Shown one piece after another: positions 1-7,906 of a stretch of 48,641 nucleotides of DNA. Position 1 is the stretch's first letter. Each line of letters begins with the position of its first letter. The translations under genes and the position numbers were made by a program. The DNA comes from JBDNJM01 sp041687755. GTDB lineage: Bacteria; Planctomycetota; UBA1135; GCA-002686595. The notes under the pieces are model-generated. The model saw only the letters and a program-made list of their open reading frames with translations, searched no databases and was not told the DNA's origin. Location: positions 1-48,641 of the forward strand of contig JBDNJM010000067.1 of NCBI GenBank assembly GCA_041687755.1, in the 5' to 3' direction.

Positions 1-2
1 AC

Positions 3-221
3 TACAAAGACCTCTCGCAAAAGGCCGCGATTCTCGGCTTCGCTGCCTACCTGACCAGAATCCTCCTGCCGACCGAAACCAAGCCGTCCCTCCAGGCTTT
101 GCAGCACCTCTTCCGCCGGATCCTCCGCAACCCTGAGCCGCGAAGACCGGACCGGTTCTTCCCGCGGCGGTCCTTCAAGCCTTCACCGAGATGGGGCCCC
201 ACCGGCCGTCGTGGAGCCTAA
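3..221 (+). CDS. C-terminal tail of a possible transposase (cut by window start)
   Basis: The frame starting at base 3 is open from the window edge to a TAA at 219-221, giving 72 residues. The peptide has a hydrophobic helix (around LGFAAYLTRILL) followed by a strongly basic, Pro/Arg-rich tail (NPEPRRPDRFFPRRSFKP). That composition resembles the C-terminal end of some DDE transposases, but no catalytic residue lies in the visible part, so the family cannot be assigned. The neighbouring gene is a broken sigma factor, which fits local rearrangement. It could also be the end of an unrelated basic protein. Confidence is low. Confidence 0.35.
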   Translation, partial: YKDLSQKAAILGFAAYLTRILLPTETKPSLQALQHLFRRILRNPEPRRPDRFFPRRSFKPSPRWGPTGRRGA

Positions 222-956
222 TGGCATTGGCCCCCGAGGGGGCTGCCGCTGAAGGCGGCCGAGGCAGGTCTGGTGTGGCGGAAAACCAGTCGGTTGCATG
301 TGAGAACTTCACCCCTCACACCGAACGACCGATGCCCGACCACGCTCCCGACACCGCCACTTTCTCCGCCGCCCTGGATCAGGAATCCCTTACTTTCATC
401 AATGGCCGTGCCCGCTCCGCCCAGCTCTCCCAGGAGCCAGCTGCGGGCGAAGCGCCACTGGCGCTTGACCGTCGCCGTCGAGCGGCCCAGTTCGCTCGCC
501 GCCTCTTCGACCGACAGCCCCGCGAAGTGGCGCAGCAACACGACCTCCGCCGGGCCCGGGTGGAGGCGCTGGAGCCGCTCAAGCGCCTCGTCCAGGGCCA
601 GCACCTGCTCGTCCGCGTCGACCGTCGCAGCCGGCAGGCCCCCGACGCTCTGGTCGGCGCGACCGACCCGCCCCCCGGCGCCGCGCCCGATCCACGAGGA
701 TTCACCGCATCGCCTGGGCCGCCGGGCGCAGGTAGTGCCTCCGATCCGCAGGCCCCAGGGCCCCGCCTGCGGAGAGCTTCAGCCACACCTCGTGCACCAG
801 CGCCGTCGCCCCGAGGCTCTGTCCTCCGAGCCCGCGGGCCACGCGCGCCCGTGCGATCCGCACCAGGTCGGTGTCGATCAGCTGGAGCCCGGGCCCGCTG
901 GCGGAGGCGTAGTTCACAGCAGCCGCACGATCACTGAATCCACGCGCGCAGCGCAA
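218..956 (-). pseudogene. Broken ECF-type sigma-70 factor (region 2 and region 4 in different frames)
   Basis: Read on the minus strand, 956-705 encodes a sigma region 2 with GQSLGATALVHEVWLKL and DRRHYLRPAAQAMR, as in the ECF sigma group abundant in Planctomycetota (TIGR02999-like). An in-frame TGA at 702-704 then interrupts the expected AMR-R-ILVDRARRR motif, whose remainder follows in the same frame. A further shift near the C6 run at 671-676 is needed to enter the region 4 frame (DADEQVLALDEALERL, then HFAGLSVEEAASELGRS and the helix-turn-helix TATVKRQWRFARSWL). Homology ends near 418; the rest of that frame to 218 is unrelated. With a stop and a frameshift between the two DNA-binding halves, a working sigma factor is unlikely. 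The homopolymer shift alone could be a sequencing error, the stop less likely so. Confidence 0.8.
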
Positions 957-1071
957 TCCGTGAGCGCCCTCGGCGCTCCAGCGGCAAAAGGCACCGCAGC
1001 GTCGCGACTTGATGGGCCCAAAGGCAACTGAGAGGCACTTCGGCCGGGCAGCGCCATTGTTTCACAGCCTC

Positions 1072-3066
1072 TCAGAACGTGACGACCGTCTCACGGCTAT
1101 CCCAGGCGCCGTCCGCGAACACGTAAATGCGCAGGGTGCAGGTCTCGCCGGCCACCGCCGCGATCAGCGCGGACGGAACAGCAATCGAATCCGTCAGGGT
1201 CAGGTCACCTCCGCCAGGCGCGATCCCCTGCAGGGTCGTGTTGCGCAGCAGCCTGCCGTTGGAGTCGCGCACGAGCTGGACCAGGGCCAGCGTCACCTGA
1301 TCGCTCGACGAGGTGTTGTGGACCTCGACCTGCAGCTGCACCTGCTGGGCGCCCGCGTCGTAGAAGCCGAGCGGGTCGCCGTTCACCAACACGATCGGCT
1401 CCAAGAGCTCGACCTGGAGGCCCGCCGGAACGCTGACGATCTCTTGGGTCGTGCCCGTCGGCCACTCGACGGCGATGCGATCGATGATGCCGTTGTCGCC
1501 CAAACCGAAGTGCAGCTCGCGCGATGCCGAGGAGACGAAGACCGGGTCGCCAAGAACCTGGCGCTTGAGCCACAGGTCGCCCGACCACAGGTCCACGCGC
1601 GCTCCGATAGCCTCCCAGTTCGCCGCGCGCGAGCGCAACCGAATCTCGGTGAACCCGTTAGGGCCCGCCTGGGCCACGCCGCGGTTCAGGTAGAGGCGAC
1701 TGATGTCCGACGGCAACGCGACGCCGTTCGCGCCGTTGTTGCTCATGAACATGTCCAGGAACCCGTCGCGATTCACGTCGTGGGCGCCGGCGCCGCGACC
1801 CGGGCCCTCGTCGGCCGCGCCGTGATCGCCTTCAAACTGCTGGCTAAAGGTGCCGTCTCCGTTCGAAAGGTAGAGCCCGTTCTTCGAGCGCGCGTCGTTG
1901 GCGATGAAGCCCGCGGCCGGGATTAGTCCGTTGACCACGTAGAGGTCCTCGAAGCCGTCGTTGTCGAAGTCCTCCCACACGATGCTCCAGGAGGTCAGCA
2001 GCAGGCCGGGCGCGTCCAGGCTGTCGCCCTCGACGGGGCCGGCCTCATAGACGACGTCGGTGAAGATGCCGTTGTCGTTGCGCAGCAGCAGATTGTCGCC
2101 GAGGTTGGTCTTGTAGAAGTCCCAGTCGCCGTCGTGGTCGTAGTCGCGACCCAGGATGCCCATATTGTAGTGCGGGCGCTGGTCGAAGCCGGTCTCGGGA
2201 GCGACATCGGTGAACGCCAGGGTACCGTTGAGATCGACGTCGTTGCGGTACAGCCGGTTCGGCGTGACCCACTGGCCGAAGTCGTTGCCGACCATCAGGT
2301 CCGGGTCGCCGTCCTCGTCGTAGTCGAGCGTGCAGATCGACAGGGTGCAGCCGGCCGTGGCCTGGCCTGTCGGCGCGAAGAACTGCGGGAACGCGGGATC
2401 GCCGAGTCCGAAGATCGCGCGGTCGTCGATGTTGAGCGCCGCGGCCTGCTCGTCGTAGGACACGACGCCGCCGCTCGTGGTGTTCAGGTAGAACTCGTTC
2501 GGCGCGCCGAAGTGATAGGGGAAGTTGAGCGTCTGGACGTAGTTGCCGACGTAGATGTCGAGGTCGCCGTCGCGATCGAAGTCCGCGGCGGAGGCCGCCG
2601 AGCCCCAAGACGTGGAGTTCAATCCATAGGCGGGAGCCAGGTCGGTGAACACACCCGCGCCGTCGTTGGAGAACAGCTGGTTCTGTCCCGAGCTGGCGAT
2701 GTACAGGTCCAGGTCGCCGTCCGAGTCGTGGTCGAGCGTCAGCGCGGCAATGCCACCGGCGAGTGCAGCAGTGTCGAGCTGGGTGCCCAACGTGACGTCC
2801 GCGAAGCTCCCCGGCCCGTCGTTGCGGAACAGCCGATTGCGGCTGTCGGCGCTGCCGCAGAACAGGTCCTCATCGCCGTCGCCGTCGTAGTCGATCCACG
2901 CATTGCCGCCGCCGATCGCGTAACCGAAGGCCACGTCGAAGTGCTTGAAGTCCACGCCCCAGGCCTCGCTGACATCTTCGAACACGGCGCCCGACTGGGC
3001 CAGGGCGGCGGGCGCGAGGAACAATCCGAGGCAGGCGGGAGCGGCGAAGTGGCGGAGCGTGAGCAT
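1072..3066 (-). CDS. Secreted VCBS/FG-GAP repeat protein with ASPIC/UnbV domain (CRTAC1-like)
   Basis: 664 residues beginning with a clear signal peptide (MLTLRHFAAPACLGLFLAPA, cleavage near ALA-QS). Residues about 30-460 carry repeated calcium-binding propeller blades with the D-x-D-x-D-G-D-x-D pattern (YDGDGDEDLF, HDSDGDLDLY, DRDGDLDIYV, DEDGDPDLMV, DHDGDWDFYK, DNDGFEDLYV, NRDGFLDMFM). An ASPIC/UnbV segment follows at about 465-560, with GARVDLWSGD and HFGLGDNGIIDRIAVEWPTG. The C-terminal 100 residues form a further beta-rich domain of unknown type. The family is extracellular and commonly large in Planctomycetota; the ligand is unknown. The gene stands alone and runs divergently from the 3384 gene. 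No strong Shine-Dalgarno sequence precedes the ATG. Confidence 0.85.
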   Translation of the reverse strand: MLTLRHFAAPACLGLFLAPAALAQSGAVFEDVSEAWGVDFKHFDVAFGYAIGGGNAWIDYDGDGDEDLFCGSADSRNRLFRNDGPGSFADVTLGTQLDTAALAGGIAALTLDHDSDGDLDLYIASSGQNQLFSNDGAGVFTDLAPAYGLNSTSWGSAASAADFDRDGDLDIYVGNYVQTLNFPYHFGAPNEFYLNTTSGGVVSYDEQAAALNIDDRAIFGLGDPAFPQFFAPTGQATAGCTLSICTLDYDEDGDPDLMVGNDFGQWVTPNRLYRNDVDLNGTLAFTDVAPETGFDQRPHYNMGILGRDYDHDGDWDFYKTNLGDNLLLRNDNGIFTDVVYEAGPVEGDSLDAPGLLLTSWSIVWEDFDNDGFEDLYVVNGLIPAAGFIANDARSKNGLYLSNGDGTFSQQFEGDHGAADEGPGRGAGAHDVNRDGFLDMFMSNNGANGVALPSDISRLYLNRGVAQAGPNGFTEIRLRSRAANWEAIGARVDLWSGDLWLKRQVLGDPVFVSSASRELHFGLGDNGIIDRIAVEWPTGTTQEIVSVPAGLQVELLEPIVLVNGDPLGFYDAGAQQVQLQVEVHNTSSSDQVTLALVQLVRDSNGRLLRNTTLQGIAPGGGDLTLTDSIAVPSALIAAVAGETCTLRIYVFADGAWDSRETVVTF

Positions 3067-3383
3067 GGCGAAGGGGAGGGTTGGTGAAAGACCCGGAACA
3101 GGCGGCGAGAATCTGAGCAGGAAGCGGCTCGGGCGGGAGCCCGCCCGAAATGGCGGCGGCTCTCGACCGAATCACCTCTCAGGAGCAACGGGCGACAAAT
3201 GCCGCCCGGATGCCTCAGGATTTTCAGTGGCGGGCGCGATCGCGCCCGCCCGCGGAACCCTGCCGACGACACTCCCTGCCATTCTACGTCCCCACCGGCA
3301 GGACGGGGCCGACAGCAGTCGGTCTCAGGACCTGCGCAGAGGGCCTGGGGTGGCACACAGGCTCGATCCCCCGAGGTAACCCG

Positions 3384-5201
3384 ATGCAGACCCTGATTCT
3401 CACGCTACTTCTCGCCCTGTCTCTCCTTTCCCAGGGTGCAGAGGTCTCCCAGGGTGCAGAGGTCTCCCAGGGCGCAGAGGTCTCCCAGGGCGCAGAGGCG
3501 CCCGCGGAGCGCTTTGCCATCGACACCCTGGCCTATGTGCAAGCCGACAACGGGCACGAGCTTCTGGCCGCCCTGTCCGGGCATCCACTGCTCGAACCCT
3601 TGCGACCGGACGGCGGCTGGCTGTCCCAGGTCGAGAACGCCGACGAGCTTGAGAGCGTGCTGGCGCAGCTCGAAGAACTCGCGGGGCGACCTGCCATGTC
3701 ACTGCTCGAGGACCTGAGCGGTGGCGGTGTCGCGTTCGGCTTCGGGCTGCGGCGGCTGAAGCCCGCGGTAACGCTCGTGCTGGAAGGGGCCAGCCCAGAG
3801 CGGTCCGCCACCGCGCTGCAGCTGTTGGTGGATCTCGGCCTCGAGCTCAAGCCCGAGCTGAAGCACGTGCTCGCAGCAGTTGAGCAGCGCGGCGACGTGC
3901 GCCTGTGGAAGCTGGACCAGGCCGTCATCGGGCAGCTTGGTAGCCGCGTCGGCGTGAGCACGAACGAGCGCAGCCTGCTCGTCGCGCTCGGCGCGGAGCG
4001 GGAGCCCGAGCGCCGACGACTCAGCGCCAACGAGGCCTTCAGCTCGGCCTTCGCCCAGCTCCACGGCACGACGGACGGGGCGGGAGCCCACGCGTGGATC
4101 GCCCTCGAGAAACTCGTAATCGCCTCGCAGCTGGGTGGTGACAGCGACCTCGCTGAACTGGCCCTGCTCGTCAGCGATCCCGGCGCACAAGGGCTGCTTG
4201 GCCCGGGAATTTCGAGCATCGGGATCGCTCGCAGCCTCGCGTTCGAACTCGAAGTCGGCGCCGACGACATCGACTTGGGCGTCATTGCGGAGTCACTCGC
4301 CGACACGGCCGCCAGCCTGCGGCCTACCCGCGCGCCCGTCGCACAGCTCGACCTGACCGCCTCCGGCCAGGTCGCGCACGCCCTGCTGTACCGCGACTAC
4401 GCGACCCTGACCGATCGCCGCGCCGAGCTGATCGCGCCCGAGTCCCTCCCGCCGTTCTCCGCCCAACTCGCTGAGCTCGACACGCTCTTCGGCGGCCTGC
4501 GTCTCGCCGAGGACGTGCTGCCCGATCTTGACCCCTGGATCGAAGTGGTCTCGCGGCGCATCGCGAAGGACGCGCACACGCCTCCGGGCATCCAACTCCC
4601 CGCGATCGCAGTGCTGCTTCACGTGCAGGACGCGGAGCACCACGGACCGACGCTCGAGTCCGCGCTGCAGAACATCGTCGCGCTCTCCAACGTGGACCGC
4701 GCCCAGAACGGGCTGCGGCCAATGCTGATGCGGCTGCAGCGCGAGGGCGACCGCTCCTGGTCCACCGCACGCTGGGCCGACCTGCCCGAGGGCGAGGTCG
4801 CGGGCCTCGAGTACAACTTCGCGCCCGCTTGGGCCCAGGTCGGCAACCGCTTCGTGGTGGCGACGCACGAGTCGCTGTTGATCGACTTGTTCGACGAGCT
4901 GCACGCCACGGACACCGATGTGCCCAAGGCCTCAAGCGCCCCGCCCGCCGAACGGTTGAGCGTGCGCGGTCCCGTCCTCGCCGAACTGCTGCGCAATCAG
5001 CTGGAGCGCCTCGCCCTCGCCGCCGCGCTGTCCTCCGGCGGCGACTCCGCGGAGGCGGCCGGGCGCATCGAGCCGTTCGTCAACTTCGCGCAGGGTGCCG
5101 CGCTTGAGGTGGTGATCGAGTACGGCTCGACCGATCTGCGCGCCGGGCTTTCCCTGGTCCCCGCAGACCGAAAGGCCGCCCTGCAGGAGGCGGGTCGGTG
5201 A
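3384..5201 (+). CDS. Exported protein of unknown function with SQGAEV repeats
   Basis: 605 residues from an ATG at 3384, preceded by GAGG seven bases upstream and opening with a signal peptide (MQTLILTLLLALSLLSQGA). An upstream in-frame extension to 3150 is rejected because it precedes both the ribosome site and the signal peptide. Directly after the signal come four six-residue repeats SQGAEV. The rest is rich in Leu, Glu and Ala with LAYVQADNGHELL near the start of the mature part, reminiscent of DUF3352-type periplasmic proteins, but I cannot assign a family. Its stop overlaps the GTG of the DUF1800 gene by four bases, so it heads a coupled unit with the DUF1800/DUF1501 pair and probably works in the same envelope process. 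Confidence 0.75.
   Translation: MQTLILTLLLALSLLSQGAEVSQGAEVSQGAEVSQGAEAPAERFAIDTLAYVQADNGHELLAALSGHPLLEPLRPDGGWLSQVENADELESVLAQLEELAGRPAMSLLEDLSGGGVAFGFGLRRLKPAVTLVLEGASPERSATALQLLVDLGLELKPELKHVLAAVEQRGDVRLWKLDQAVIGQLGSRVGVSTNERSLLVALGAEREPERRRLSANEAFSSAFAQLHGTTDGAGAHAWIALEKLVIASQLGGDSDLAELALLVSDPGAQGLLGPGISSIGIARSLAFELEVGADDIDLGVIAESLADTAASLRPTRAPVAQLDLTASGQVAHALLYRDYATLTDRRAELIAPESLPPFSAQLAELDTLFGGLRLAEDVLPDLDPWIEVVSRRIAKDAHTPPGIQLPAIAVLLHVQDAEHHGPTLESALQNIVALSNVDRAQNGLRPMLMRLQREGDRSWSTARWADLPEGEVAGLEYNFAPAWAQVGNRFVVATHESLLIDLFDELHATDTDVPKASSAPPAERLSVRGPVLAELLRNQLERLALAAALSSGGDSAEAAGRIEPFVNFAQGAALEVVIEYGSTDLRAGLSLVPADRKAALQEAGR
3429..3500 (+). repeat. Four tandem 18-bp repeats within the 3384 gene
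   Basis: Four consecutive copies of TCCCAGGGTGCAGAGGTC at 3429-3446, 3447-3464, 3465-3482 and 3483-3500. Copies 1 and 2 are identical, copy 3 differs by one base and copy 4 by three. They encode SQGAEV x4 immediately behind the signal peptide. The period is a multiple of three, so copy-number change would keep the frame. Near identity of the copies points to recent slippage. Confidence 0.95.
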
Positions 5202-6493
5202 GTGCGCGGCTGGACGAACTGCTGAGCCCCCTGGCGAGCGACGCTTTCGATGCGAGCGCAGCCGAGCACCTGCTGACGCGCGTCGAGTTCGGGGCCACAC
5301 CTGAACGCGTCGCCGAGGCGTGCGAAGCCGGCCTCAAGCCGACGGTGGCCGGCCTGCTGGAGGGCGCGGCCGCGCCCTTCGACGACTCGGCCCAGACCGA
5401 CCTGATCGCGCTCGGACGACTCGACCTCGCCCAGGCCTGGTGGCTGGGGCGGCTGGCCGGTGAGGGCGGCTGCTCCGTCCTGCGCGAGCGGCTGACGCTG
5501 ATCTGGCACGGCCTGTTCGCGACAAGCCAGGCCAAGGTTCAGGACCTGGCGCTGATGCTCCGTCAGAACTCGACCCAGCGCGAGCTGGCCCTTGCCCCCT
5601 TCCCGCAGCTCGTCCGGGCCATGCTCGTTGATCCCTCAATGCTCGTTTGGCTGGACGGAGACCAAAACCGAGTGGGCCGGCCGAACGAGAACCTGGCGCG
5701 CGAGCTGTTCGAGCTGTTCGCGCTCGGCATCGGCAACTACACCGAACGCGACGTGCTCGAGGCCGCGCGCGCCCTGTCCGGCTGGACCGTCTCGGGGCGT
5801 GCGGCGCGCTGCCGGGAGCGCTGGTTCGACGGCGCCCCGAAGACGATCTTCGACGAGACCCGCAACTTCGACGTGGACGCCCTGGTGGACGCGACGACGT
5901 CGCAGCCGGCCTGCGCACGCTTCGTGGCGGGTCGCCTGGCCCGCGAGTTCGTGCACCCGAATCCGGAAACGGACCGAGTGGAAGCTCTGGCGGACCTGCT
6001 GCGCGCCACCGAGTGGGATCTGGGGCGCTGCCTGTCCCAGCTGCTGCGCTCCGAGTGGTTCTTCGCGGAGTCCAACCTCCGCGCGCGCATTGCGAGCCCG
6101 GTCGAGTGGAGCTCGCGCGCCCGACGGCAGCTAGGAGGTGGCCCTGCGCGCCTCGCGCGCGCGCAGGCCGCGTCGAGGATGGGGCAGGACCTGTTCCAGC
6201 CGCCCTCGGTGAAGGGCTGGGACGGCCATCGCGCCTGGATCGGTGCGGCGACCTGGATCGAGCGCGAGCGGGCCGCCCTGCGCTGGGCCCGCGACCCCTC
6301 CACGCCCGCTGCGTTCGCAGACGTCGAACGCGCGGACCTGCCGGCCGCCGTGTTCGCACGGCTGTTGCCCGAGCGCCCGCGCCCCGAGTGGGCCGCGGCC
6401 CTCGAACGCGACCTCGACGCTCTCTCTCGCGACGAAGCCCTGCGCACGCTCGTCGCCGCCACCCTCTGCTCCCCCGAGTACCAACTCGTTTGA
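5198..6493 (+). CDS. DUF1800 family protein
   Basis: 431 residues from a GTG at 5198 that overlaps the preceding stop (GTGA). It shows the DUF1800 hallmarks: AEHLLTRVEFGATPERV at the N-terminus, the conserved NENLARELFELFALG and GNYTERDVLEAARALSGW core at about residues 160-200, and the C-terminal SVKGWDGHRAWIG motif. It is shorter at the N-terminus than many homologues and has no obvious signal peptide. The biochemical function of DUF1800 is not known. It is almost always encoded next to a DUF1501 protein, as here, with two bases between stop and next ATG, which suggests the two act together, probably at or outside the cytoplasmic membrane. Confidence 0.9.
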   Translation: MSARLDELLSPLASDAFDASAAEHLLTRVEFGATPERVAEACEAGLKPTVAGLLEGAAAPFDDSAQTDLIALGRLDLAQAWWLGRLAGEGGCSVLRERLTLIWHGLFATSQAKVQDLALMLRQNSTQRELALAPFPQLVRAMLVDPSMLVWLDGDQNRVGRPNENLARELFELFALGIGNYTERDVLEAARALSGWTVSGRAARCRERWFDGAPKTIFDETRNFDVDALVDATTSQPACARFVAGRLAREFVHPNPETDRVEALADLLRATEWDLGRCLSQLLRSEWFFAESNLRARIASPVEWSSRARRQLGGGPARLARAQAASRMGQDLFQPPSVKGWDGHRAWIGAATWIERERAALRWARDPSTPAAFADVERADLPAAVFARLLPERPRPEWAAALERDLDALSRDEALRTLVAATLCSPEYQLV

Positions 6494-6495
6494 CC

Positions 6496-7716
6496 ATGTT
6501 GAATCGACGCAATTTCATCAAGGGCGGCCTGCAGGTGGCCGCCTACGCGCAGCTCGGGCCGCAGCTGTTCTCCGCTCCCTCCGCGCGCACCGCGGCCGCA
6601 GACGAGCGCATCCTGGTCGTCCTGCAGTTGACCGGCGGGAATGACGGCATCGGGACGCTGCTCCCAACCGGGCAGGACGCCTGGTACCGCGCTCGACCGA
6701 CCCTCAGCCGCGTCGCCGAGGGAGCCCACGAGCTCGAGTCCGGCTTCGCCCTGCACCCCTCGCTCGGTGGCCTGTCCCAGGCCTTCGGCGAAGGCCGCGC
6801 CGCCGCGGTGCACTCGGTCGGCTACGAGAACCCCGATCGCTCGCACTTCCGATCAATGGAGATCTGGCACACAGGCCTCGTGCCGGCCGTGACGCGCGGC
6901 GAGTCCCCCGCGAAGGGCGGGCTGGGCTGGCTGGGCCGAGCCGCCGTCCAGCTCGCCGGCCGCCACCGCACCGAGCCCACGGCTGTCCACATCGGTTCGG
7001 GCCCGACGCCGCTCTCCCTGCGCACGCCCGACGCCCAGGCGCCCAGCCTCAGCCGCGTCGAGGACCTGCGCCTCGAAGGGCTCGACGACGACGAGCGCGC
7101 CCGCCTCGCCCTGCTCGCCCAAGCCCGCTCCGCCCGACCGGGCTCGGACCTGCGCTTCCTGCGCGACACCGCCCGCCAGGCCGCCGACCTGTCCGACCGC
7201 TTGGACGCCGCCGCCAACCGCTCGAGCGCCGCGGACTGGCCCGCCACCGACCTGGGTCGCCGCCTGCAGCTGACCGCAACCCTGATCACCGGCGGCCTGG
7301 GCGCCTCGATCTACGGGCTCGAACACGGCAGCTTCGACACGCACCTCGACCAGGGCCCGACCCACGCCAACCTCCTGCTCGACCTCGACCGCTGCCTCAG
7401 CGCCTTCCACGCTGAGCTGGCCGCCGCCGGCATGGCCGACCGCGTCCTGCTCTACGCGTTCAGCGAGTTCGGCCGCCGCGTCGCCGAGAACGGCACCGCC
7501 GGCACCGACCACGGCGCCGCCGGCCCCGTCCTCCTGTTCGGCCCCCGGGTGCGCCCGGGCCTGCACGGCACCCCTCCTGACCTGACCCGCCTCCAGCAAG
7601 GCGACCTCCCCTCGACCACCGACTTCCGCGCGATCCACGCCGCCCTGGAACACCACTGGCTAGGCCTCCCTCTCCGACCCGACCTCCCCGCCCCCCTGGC
7701 GACGCTGCTCACCTGA
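6496..7716 (+). CDS. DUF1501 family protein with Tat signal
   Basis: 406 residues. The start ATG at 6496 opens with a twin-arginine signal (NRRNFIKGG), so export in folded form is expected. DUF1501 belongs to the alkaline-phosphatase/sulfatase-like fold group. Visible motifs are VVLQLTGGNDGI near residue 40, HSVGYENPDRSHFRSMEIW near 110-130, EHGSFDTHLDQGPTHANLL near 275, and the late YAFSEFGRRVAENGTAGTDHG metal-site-like segment near 320-340. Substrate is unknown for the family. It is the last gene of the 3384-7716 unit. In the 190 bases that follow I see no hairpin terminator; that gap carries the promoter region of the Hsp70 unit. Confidence 0.9.
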   Translation: MLNRRNFIKGGLQVAAYAQLGPQLFSAPSARTAAADERILVVLQLTGGNDGIGTLLPTGQDAWYRARPTLSRVAEGAHELESGFALHPSLGGLSQAFGEGRAAAVHSVGYENPDRSHFRSMEIWHTGLVPAVTRGESPAKGGLGWLGRAAVQLAGRHRTEPTAVHIGSGPTPLSLRTPDAQAPSLSRVEDLRLEGLDDDERARLALLAQARSARPGSDLRFLRDTARQAADLSDRLDAAANRSSAADWPATDLGRRLQLTATLITGGLGASIYGLEHGSFDTHLDQGPTHANLLLDLDRCLSAFHAELAAAGMADRVLLYAFSEFGRRVAENGTAGTDHGAAGPVLLFGPRVRPGLHGTPPDLTRLQQGDLPSTTDFRAIHAALEHHWLGLPLRPDLPAPLATLLT

Positions 7717-7906
7717 TAGGGTCTGACCGACTCGATCCACCCGAGCGACTTCGCCCGCGCCGCCTCGATCGACGACTGCCGCTTGTGCTAGCTCCATCCG
7801 TGTCCGAGCCCGGCTCCGTGGGCCCGCTCGCGCCGACCCGTTCCGCGCCCGGACCTCTCAGGGCCAGGATCGCTATGCTCTCAACAGCGCCTCCCCGCGC
7901 CCTCCC

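Noticed and set aside
7717..7906. CIRCE heat-shock operator upstream of the Hsp70 gene
   Set aside because: No TTAGCACTC-N9-GAGTGCTAA or close variant is present.
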